In this document: positions 57,570 through 64,000 of the stretch, piece by piece
How positions within the stretch are numbered: the first letter of the stretch is position 1
Layout: each line of letters starts with the position of its first letter
Position numbers and translations under genes: made by a program
NCBI RefSeq assembly: GCF_004766055.1
Contig: NZ_SPQR01000006.1
Location: 1-64,000 of the forward strand
DNA length: 64,000 bases
Reading direction: 5' to 3'
Origin: Desulfosporosinus sp. Sb-LF
GTDB lineage: Bacteria; Bacillota; Desulfitobacteriia; Desulfitobacteriales; Desulfitobacteriaceae
Notes under the pieces: model-generated
Database searches by the model: none
The model's input: the letters and a program-made list of their open reading frames with translations, nothing else
What the model was told of the DNA's origin: nothing

Positions 57570-57673
57570 GTTTCAACAAAGTTCTGTTAGAGATAGTAAT
57601 AGCGCTCTATCTCATAATTTATCTCTCAGTCCAATGAGTAAAACGTCAATAATAAAAACTTAGGAGGCTAACT

Positions 57674-58564
57674 ATGAAGTTTCAAGACATAATCCTTACC
57701 CTTAACCAGTTTTGGGGAGAACAAGGGTGTATTATTGCCCAACCTTATGACATGGAAAAAGGGGCTGGAACGATGAACCCAGCGACGTTTTTGCGTGCCC
57801 TTGGACCAGAGCCTTGGAATGTGGCTTATGTTGAGCCGTCACGCCGACCAACGGATGGGAGGTATGGGGAAAATCCCAATCGTTTACAGCACTATTTCCA
57901 ATACCAAGTCATCCTCAAGCCCTCCCCAGACAATGTGCAGGAACTTTACTTGCAAAGTCTGGAGCGTTTAGGCATTAATCCGAAGGAACATGATATCCGT
58001 TTTGTGGAAGATAACTGGGAGTCTCCTACGATGGGTGCGTGGGGGCTTGGCTGGGAAGTTTGGTTGGATGGAATGGAAGTGACTCAGTTTACGTATTTTC
58101 AACAGTGTGGGGGTATCGACTGCAAACCAGTTTGTGCTGAGATAACGTATGGGCTGGAGCGTCTGACAACGTATATCCAGAACAAAGACAGCGTTTATGA
58201 CATCGAGTGGGTTGGGGATACCACTTATGGTGATATTTATCTTCAAAACGAAATTGACTACTCGCATTATAATTTTGAAGTGGCTGATATTGAAGCCTTA
58301 CAGACCTGGTTTGACATGTATGAACGCGAGGCGAAGCGCGTCGTGGAAAAGGGCTTGGTACTTCCAGCCTATGACTATGTTTTAAAGTGCTCTCATACCT
58401 TTAACCTTTTGGATGCTCGCGGGGCCATCAGTGTTACAGAACGGACAAACTACATTGCCCGCGTGCGTGTGCTCGCTCGTCTTTGTGCCCAAGCTTATGT
58501 GGAGCAGCGGGAGAGATTAGGTTTCCCGTTATTAAAGTCAAATTCTGTGAAAGAGGTGGAGTAA
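57674..58564 (+). CDS. glyQ: Glycyl-tRNA synthetase alpha subunit
   Basis: 296 aa. Class II catalytic subunit with [40 protein letters not shown] (motif 2 region) and [20 protein letters not shown] (motif 3). ATG after AGGAGG. One base separates it from glyS. Expressed from the glycine T-box. Confidence 0.97.
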   Translation: MKFQDIILTLNQFWGEQGCIIAQPYDMEKGAGTMNPATFLRALGPEPWNVAYVEPSRRPTDGRYGENPNRLQHYFQYQVILKPSPDNVQELYLQSLERLGINPKEHDIRFVEDNWESPTMGAWGLGWEVWLDGMEVTQFTYFQQCGGIDCKPVCAEITYGLERLTTYIQNKDSVYDIEWVGDTTYGDIYLQNEIDYSHYNFEVADIEALQTWFDMYEREAKRVVEKGLVLPAYDYVLKCSHTFNLLDARGAISVTERTNYIARVRVLARLCAQAYVEQRERLGFPLLKSNSVKEVE

Positions 58565-58565
58565 G

Positions 58566-60641
58566 ATGGCGAACGATTTTTTACTTGAACTTGGAACGGA
58601 GGAAATCCCCGCTAAATTCTCCCCCAGTACAATGACCCAATTGGAAGAACTAGCTCGTAAACGGTTCGCTGAGCTGCGCTTAACTTATGCAGATGTAACA
58701 ATCTACGCAACTCCTCGCCGTTTCGCGCTTTTGGTAACGGGGCTCGAGGAGAAGCAAGAGGATTTATTGGAAGAGGTTAAAGGACCGGCTGTAAAAGCCG
58801 CCTATGATGCGAATGGGGCCCCAACAAAGGCTGCTCAAGGCTTTGCCAGAGGGCAGGGCGTTGCGGTGGAAGAACTTTTTGTCCAAGAGGTTAATAATGT
58901 TCCCTATGTGTTTGCCCGTAAATCGGAGGCTGGGCTTGAGACACTGTCACTTCTCCCTCAGCTGGCGCGGGATCTTATAAGTTCTCTTCACTTTCCCAAA
59001 CCTATGCGCTGGGGAGACCTGGATTTCCGTTTTGCACGTCCTATTCGCTGGATTGTGGCACTTTACGGGACAGAGGTTGTATCGTTTGAATTTGTCGGGC
59101 TTGAGTCTGGACGTATCTCGCGCGGGCATCGCACGCTGACAACGGAACCTGTCGTTTTGAGTCAACCGTCCGACTATCGTGAGGCCCTGCGTAAAGCTTA
59201 TGTGATCGTTGATCCGGAAGAGCGAAAGAGAGAAATCCAAGCTCAAATTAAACTCCTCGCTGAGAAGGTCGGTGGCGAGGTGCCCGAAGATGAAGAACTC
59301 CTGGGCGAAGTCATTCATCTTGTCGAGTATCCGACAGCGTTACTGGGCGAAGTGGCGGACCGCTACATGCACTTGCCAGAGGCAGTCATTACAACTCCCA
59401 TGAGGGAACATCAACGGTACTTCCCAGTGCGAGGCAAAGATGGAAAACTCTTGCCCTACTTTATTACGGTCCGCAATGGAAATGACTTCGCGATAGACAC
59501 AGTGAAAGCTGGCAATGAAAAAGTGTTGAAAGCTCGCTTAGAAGACGCTGCTTTTTATTATCGGGAGGACCAAAAGGTTCCCTTGGCAGACCTGGTTGCC
59601 AAGTTAGGAAAAATCGTCTATCACGAGAAATTAGGGACGGTTGAACAGAGGGTAGAACGCTTGCGTGGTTTGTCCAGCTTTATGGCAGATAGGTTGGAGT
59701 TGGGGAAAACTAAACGAGAAGAAATCGATCGGACGGCCTACTTGGCGAAGGCTGATCTTGTAACCTTGATGGTCAGTGATTTCCCAGAACTGCAAGGGAT
59801 TATGGGAGCGGACTACGCTAGGGCCAGTGGAGAGAAACCTGAGGTTTGTTATGGAATACTCGAACATTATCAACCCCGCTTTGCAGGGGATGCCTTACCC
59901 GTTTCTGAGGCAGGGCGTGTGGTCAGCATTGCCGATAAACTAGATGCAATTGTTGGAGCGTTTAGTATTGGGATTCAGCCCACAGGGTCTCAGGATCCTT
60001 ATGCACTAAGGCGTCAGGCACAGGGGATCGTTGCTATCCTCTTAGACTCTAAATGGGACCTCTCTTTAACGGACCTCTTACGTGAGTCTTATCGTCATTT
60101 CGCCGAGCAGGGAACTTCACCCTTGCCAATCGATGACATCTTGCCTTTGTTGCAGGATTTCTTTCAACAAAGGCTGCGTTTTGTTCTTCAGGAACAAGGT
60201 CTGCGCTATGATACGGTTGTTGCCGCCTTAGCTCAGGGAAGCGATCAATTTAATCGTGCGGCGGAGAGGGCTCGAGTACTTTCTGTAAAACGTGAAGAAG
60301 AATCCTTCGTGCCTTATGCTCAAGCCTATACTCGTTGCTTTAACTTGACTAAAAAAGAACCTGTGCAAGCCTTAGATCCAGCCTTGTTGGTCGATGCGAC
60401 AGAAATAGCCCTTTCGGAAGGGATCAAGTTGCGCCAAGAGCGGTTTGATGATGCCCTCGCCAGAGGGAATTACGAGGATGCCTATAAGCTCGCAGGGGAA
60501 CTTGTAACTCAGATAGAGGCTCTCTTCCAAGCTGTGATGATTATGGTGGAAGATGAGAACTTGAAAAGAACCCGTCTGGCATTACTGAGTCAATGTGTAA
60601 AAATGCTCGGGTGCTTGGGAGATTTAAGTGTCTTGGCATAA
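58566..60641 (+). CDS. glyS: Glycyl-tRNA synthetase beta subunit
   Basis: 691 aa, full length. LELGTEEIPAKFSPSTM at the N-terminus, HFPKPMRWGDLDFRFARPIR, and the HD-like central region with a C-terminal anticodon-binding domain. Completes the alpha2-beta2 bacterial-type enzyme. Confidence 0.97.
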   Translation: MANDFLLELGTEEIPAKFSPSTMTQLEELARKRFAELRLTYADVTIYATPRRFALLVTGLEEKQEDLLEEVKGPAVKAAYDANGAPTKAAQGFARGQGVAVEELFVQEVNNVPYVFARKSEAGLETLSLLPQLARDLISSLHFPKPMRWGDLDFRFARPIRWIVALYGTEVVSFEFVGLESGRISRGHRTLTTEPVVLSQPSDYREALRKAYVIVDPEERKREIQAQIKLLAEKVGGEVPEDEELLGEVIHLVEYPTALLGEVADRYMHLPEAVITTPMREHQRYFPVRGKDGKLLPYFITVRNGNDFAIDTVKAGNEKVLKARLEDAAFYYREDQKVPLADLVAKLGKIVYHEKLGTVEQRVERLRGLSSFMADRLELGKTKREEIDRTAYLAKADLVTLMVSDFPELQGIMGADYARASGEKPEVCYGILEHYQPRFAGDALPVSEAGRVVSIADKLDAIVGAFSIGIQPTGSQDPYALRRQAQGIVAILLDSKWDLSLTDLLRESYRHFAEQGTSPLPIDDILPLLQDFFQQRLRFVLQEQGLRYDTVVAALAQGSDQFNRAAERARVLSVKREEESFVPYAQAYTRCFNLTKKEPVQALDPALLVDATEIALSEGIKLRQERFDDALARGNYEDAYKLAGELVTQIEALFQAVMIMVEDENLKRTRLALLSQCVKMLGCLGDLSVLA

Positions 60642-60714
60642 TTCAAACTACAATCCTCGACAATGTTATTGATTAAAATATATGTTCACTATCTAGTAAA
60701 GAAATAACGTTATG

Positions 60715-60723
60715 TGATATAAT
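60715..60723 (+). promoter_or_regulatory. Extended -10 element for the CcpN-like gene
   Basis: TGATATAAT (60715-60723) with a weak -35 region, 67 bases before the TTG start. Confidence 0.45.
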
Positions 60724-60789
60724 TGGCCGTGTAAAACTCGATTGGTATGTCACAATTAAGGTGATAGTAACATTAAGAGGTGAAATGGG

Positions 60790-61431
60790 TTGGAATGGAC
60801 GGAACGTCAACAGCGTATAGTGGAGATAGTGAAAGCCTCAGGTTCCATCACTGGTGAAAAGATTGCGGCACAGCTGAATTTGACGCGAGCCACTCTCCGC
60901 CCGGATTTAACCATTTTGACGATGTCCGGGGTCCTAGAAGCCAGGCCGCGCGTCGGGTATTCTTATCGCGAAAATCTCGCACCTTCCCCGATCATGGAAC
61001 GTGTACTTCAGCTTCGGGTTTGCGCGTTTAAGTCAATGCCGGTTACCATCCTAGAAAGCGCAAGTATCTACGAAGCAACGGTTGCCATGTTCACGCAAAA
61101 CGTAGGGAGCCTGACGGTTGTCGGAGCAGAGCGCATTCTTTTGGGGATGATCTCCCGCAAAGATATTATGAAAGCTTCTTTAGGGAAAACTGATCTACAA
61201 CAAGTTCCCGTGGGTGTAATCATGACTCGCATGCCTAACATCTATATGACGACCCCGGATGAACCCGTGTTTAGTGCGGCCAAAAAGTTAGTACAGCATC
61301 AGGTCGACAGTTTGCCGGTAGTAGAGGGGTACATCGATGAGAACGGGGAAGAGTGCTATGAGGTCGTGGGGAGATTTACCAAGACTAATGTCACAAAACT
61401 CTTTGTAGAAATATCTGAATCGAGGATGTAG
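60790..61431 (+). CDS. CcpN/YqzB-like transcription regulator with CBS pair
   Basis: 213 aa. N-terminal DeoR/HTH_11-like helix-turn-helix (EIVKASGSITGEKIAAQL, LTRATLRPDLTILTMSGVL), followed by two CBS domains (about residues 75-205: VTILESASIYEATVAMF, IMTRMPNIYMTTPDEPVF). In Bacillus CcpN represses gluconeogenic genes in response to ATP/ADP. Here it directly precedes the PPDK regulatory gene and ppdK, its likely targets. TTG start after AAGAGGTGA. Confidence 0.9.
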   Translation: MEWTERQQRIVEIVKASGSITGEKIAAQLNLTRATLRPDLTILTMSGVLEARPRVGYSYRENLAPSPIMERVLQLRVCAFKSMPVTILESASIYEATVAMFTQNVGSLTVVGAERILLGMISRKDIMKASLGKTDLQQVPVGVIMTRMPNIYMTTPDEPVFSAAKKLVQHQVDSLPVVEGYIDENGEECYEVVGRFTKTNVTKLFVEISESRM

Positions 61432-61470
61432 TTGTCCTTGATGGACTTGTATGAATTCGGAGGTGAAGAC

Positions 61471-62298
61471 GTGGACGTGACGACGCAAATGCCTGTAATT
61501 TATGTTATTTCAGATGCACTCGGAGAGACGGCTGAGTTTGTTGCCCGGGCGGCGGCGGCACAATTTATTGGCGTGAAGACTCGGATTCGTCGGGTTCCTT
61601 ACGTACGAGATGAAACTCATCTGGAAGATATTATGGAAGAAGCCTTGGCCGAACAAGCCATTTTGGTTTATACTTTGGTACTTAAGGGGCTTAGAGACAC
61701 CTTGGAGAAAAAGGCCCTCGAAAAGGGGCTCATAGCCATAGATATTTTGGGTCCGCTGATTGGTTCTCTTAGTGACCAAACTGGTTTGGAGCCAACCCAT
61801 ACGCCGAACATTATCCATCGTCTGGATGAACAGTATTTCCGTAAAGTAGAGGCAATCGAATTTGCCGTTAAATATGATGACGGTAAGGATTCTCGCGGGG
61901 TTCTTTATGCCGACGTTGTTCTCATAGGGGTTTCTCGCACATCAAAAACTCCCCTTAGTATGTACTTAGCCCATAAAGGTCTCAAAGCTGCAAATATTCC
62001 GTTAGTTCCGGAGGTCAATCCCCCTGAGGAACTATTTAGTATTTCCCCACGGAAAGTAATCGGTTTAACATTAAGGCCTGAATTGCTTAACCAGATCCGT
62101 ACAGAGCGCTTAAAAACCCTTGGCTTGGGTGCCACTGCGGATTATGCGAACCTGGAGCGAATTATGCGAGAGCTGGAGTATGCTCGAAGTATTATGAAAC
62201 GTATTGGCTGTCCGATCGTCGACGCTACCGGCAAAGCAGTTGAAGAGACTGCGAGCATTGTGTTAGAAATATTATTTAAGGGGGAGCGAAATGGCTAA
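61471..62298 (+). CDS. PPDK regulatory protein (DUF299, bifunctional kinase/phosphorylase)
   Basis: 275 aa. IYVISDALGETAEFVARAAA at the N-terminus and the P-loop GVSRTSKTPLSMYLA (about residues 150-164). The family inactivates PPDK by ADP-dependent Thr phosphorylation and reactivates it by phosphorolysis. GTG 61471 is chosen because GGAGG lies 7 bases upstream; the open frame begins at TTG 61432. Overlaps ppdK by 8 bases. Confidence 0.92.
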   Translation: MDVTTQMPVIYVISDALGETAEFVARAAAAQFIGVKTRIRRVPYVRDETHLEDIMEEALAEQAILVYTLVLKGLRDTLEKKALEKGLIAIDILGPLIGSLSDQTGLEPTHTPNIIHRLDEQYFRKVEAIEFAVKYDDGKDSRGVLYADVVLIGVSRTSKTPLSMYLAHKGLKAANIPLVPEVNPPEELFSISPRKVIGLTLRPELLNQIRTERLKTLGLGATADYANLERIMRELEYARSIMKRIGCPIVDATGKAVEETASIVLEILFKGERNG

Positions 62299-64000
62299 GA
62301 AGTATGTTTACTTATTCCGGGAAGGAAAGGCTTCCATGCGTGACTTATTGGGGGGAAAAGGGGCAAATTTGGCGGAAATGACCCAAATTGGTTTGCCTGT
62401 GCCTCCAGGATTTACGATTACTACTGAAGCGTGCAATGAGTATTATAGCATCGGCGAAAATGTTCCAGAAGGGACTTGGGAACAGGTCTGGCCGGCTTTG
62501 ACTGAGGTTGAGGCAAGTACGGGTAAACTTTTTGGCGATAAGAAAAATCCATTGCTCGTTTCTGTTCGATCCGGTGCGAAGTTCTCGATGCCCGGTATGA
62601 TGGACACCGTTCTCAACCTTGGATTAAATGACGATACTGTAGAAGCCTTAGCTGCTAATACGCAAAATGAACGTTTTGCTTGGGATTGTTACCGGCGCTT
62701 TATCCAAATGTTTGGAGATGTCGTCTTAGAAGTAGAACATTACGTCTTTGAGCAAATTTTAGAGATCGCTAAGGAGAAGCAAGGGGTCCGCTACGACTCT
62801 GAACTCTCCCCTGAGAGCCTCAAATGGATGGTCAGTGAGTACAAGAAAAAGATTCAGCGTCATACCGGTAAACCCTTCCCTATGGATCCGAGAGTCCAAT
62901 TAGAGCTTGCGGTTTTAGCAGTTTTCCGTTCTTGGAACAATGATCGTGCCAATGTCTATCGTAGAATTAATAATATTCCTCATGACATTGGAACGGCGGT
63001 GAACGTGCAGTCCATGGTCTTCGGAAATATGGGTTCTGACTCGGGAACTGGTGTGGCTTTCACTCGTAATCCATCCACTGGCGAAAGTGCCCTCTATGGT
63101 GAATATTTGATGAATGCTCAAGGGGAAGACGTGGTTGCTGGGATTCGGACTCCAAATCCCATTGCCACCTTGGCACAGGAAAACTTAGATATTTACAATC
63201 AATTTGTCGATATTTCCAAACGTTTAGAGTCCCATTATCGGGATATGCAGGATATTGAGTTTACGATCGAACGTGGCAAGCTCTATATGCTCCAAACTCG
63301 AAATGGAAAACGAACCGCTTCGGCGGCCATTCGTGTGGCTGTTGAACTTTTCCATGAAGGCGTCATTACGAAAGAAGAAGCTATCATGCGAATCGAACCG
63401 GAACAGTTAGAACACTTATTACATCGCCGCATGGATTCAGATGCTAAGCTTCAAGTACTAGCAAAAGGGCTTCCAGCCTCACCGGGTGCTGCGTCTGGAA
63501 GGATTGTCTTTAGTGCAGAAGAAGCGGAACGGTTAGGAGATGCCGGTGAGAAAGTTATTCTAATTCGTACGGAGACCACACCAGATGATATCCGTGGCAT
63601 CTTGGCTGCTCAAGGAATCTTAACCAGTCGTGGTGGTATGACGAGTCATGCTGCTGTTGTTTCCCGTCATATGGGAAAACCGGCTGTCTGTGGGTGTGAT
63701 GCCTTAAAGATCGACTATGGTCAGGGTTTGGTGGTCATAGAAGGCGTGGAGTATTCGCAAGGAACTGTTCTCTCCATCGACGGATCCACCGGACGGGTCA
63801 TTAAAGGCGAAGTGATGATGGTGGACCCAGAACTGAGTGAAGAATTTAAAGAGTTCTTGGGTTGGGCCGATGAAATCGCTCGACTCAAGGTGATGGCCAA
63901 TGCCGATACACCAACGGAAGCGTCTAATGCTAGGGGTTACGGAGCGGTCGGAATCGGGTTGACTCGGACTGAGCATATGTTTATGGACCCTGCGCGTATT
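62291..64000 (+). CDS. ppdK: Pyruvate, phosphate dikinase (5' part, runs off window)
   Basis: 570 codons visible of about 870-890. ATP-grasp domain starts YLFREGKASMRDLLGGKGA, with SVRSGAKFSMPGMMDTVLNL; the swivelling phosphohistidine domain has GGMTSHAAVVSRHMGKPA, with the regulatory Thr next to the catalytic His. The PEP/pyruvate-binding barrel begins at the window end (GLTRTEHMF). Interconverts PEP and pyruvate. Start ATG after GGGGAGCG, coupled to the regulator gene. Confidence 0.97.
   Translation, partial: MAKKYVYLFREGKASMRDLLGGKGANLAEMTQIGLPVPPGFTITTEACNEYYSIGENVPEGTWEQVWPALTEVEASTGKLFGDKKNPLLVSVRSGAKFSMPGMMDTVLNLGLNDDTVEALAANTQNERFAWDCYRRFIQMFGDVVLEVEHYVFEQILEIAKEKQGVRYDSELSPESLKWMVSEYKKKIQRHTGKPFPMDPRVQLELAVLAVFRSWNNDRANVYRRINNIPHDIGTAVNVQSMVFGNMGSDSGTGVAFTRNPSTGESALYGEYLMNAQGEDVVAGIRTPNPIATLAQENLDIYNQFVDISKRLESHYRDMQDIEFTIERGKLYMLQTRNGKRTASAAIRVAVELFHEGVITKEEAIMRIEPEQLEHLLHRRMDSDAKLQVLAKGLPASPGAASGRIVFSAEEAERLGDAGEKVILIRTETTPDDIRGILAAQGILTSRGGMTSHAAVVSRHMGKPAVCGCDALKIDYGQGLVVIEGVEYSQGTVLSIDGSTGRVIKGEVMMVDPELSEEFKEFLGWADEIARLKVMANADTPTEASNARGYGAVGIGLTRTEHMFMDPARI

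Overview
The window is a low-to-mid GC Firmicutes chromosome segment. The best fit is an endospore-forming, obligately anaerobic member of the Desulfitobacteriaceae/Peptococcaceae (Desulfosporosinus or Desulfitobacterium-like). The evidence is: sporulation genes (spoIIP, yqfC, yqfD), T-box controlled aminoacyl-tRNA synthetases, a CIRCE-controlled hrcA-grpE-dnaK-dnaJ operon, strong AGGAGG ribosome sites with frequent TTG/GTG starts, and a heliobacterial-type nif cluster (nifI1-nifI2-nifH-nifD-nifK-nifE-nifN-nifX-fdx-nifB-nifV). The genus is an inference from gene content and order; no rRNA is present.

Layout. 1-2.9 kb: end of a corrinoid/one-carbon type operon (hydantoinase/oxoprolinase-family ATPase and a B12-dependent methionine synthase activation-domain protein). 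3.2-10.4 kb: nadD, an RRM protein, yqeK, rsfS, a leucine T-box with leuS, and a PIN-PhoH ATPase. 11-17.3 kb: an AT-rich membrane-protein gene on the minus strand, then comEA-comEC-holA and rpsT. 17.4-21.1 kb: a holin-like membrane protein, spoIIP and murJ. 21.2-32.6 kb: the nif region, led by a HutP-family RNA-binding protein gene that lies between two intrinsic terminators. 32.6-46.5 kb: a GNAT gene, lepA, hemW, the heat-shock operon, prmA, rsmE, mtaB. 46.6-57.1 kb: HIT protein, rpsU, yqeY, yqfC, yqfD, pgpH, ybeY, dgkA, cdd, era, deoC, recO, a DUF4342-type protein. 57.2-64 kb: a glycine T-box with glyQS, then a CcpN-like regulator, the PPDK regulatory protein and the 5' part of ppdK. Apart from the nif block the order follows the conserved yqe/yqf region of Bacillus subtilis, so nif appears to have been placed between the spoIIP/murJ side and lepA.

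The most unusual content is non-coding. Two families of structured repeats occupy about 5 kb. Family A (six loci, about 14 right-half copies) begins at or inside the stop codon of the upstream gene. It folds into nested hairpins, and its copies show compensatory base changes. Family B (five main loci) has 17-bp terminal inverted repeats in its best copy and carries the motif GCCATCCTTGGC. The two families share small hairpins with the same (A/G)TCCT loop, read as AGGA(T/C) on the other strand. One copy of A carries a 53-bp piece inserted exactly in that motif, matching (inverted) a piece found in the nif leader. These repeats and the HutP/nif leader are the best candidates for undescribed biology here.

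How the genes work together: the nif genes would encode a complete Mo-nitrogenase (NifHDK), cofactor assembly (NifE, NifN, NifX, NifB, NifV, ferredoxin) and ammonia switch-off (NifI1/NifI2). The remaining genes are mostly translation, ribosome maturation, protein folding, competence/DNA uptake, sporulation and nucleotide salvage.
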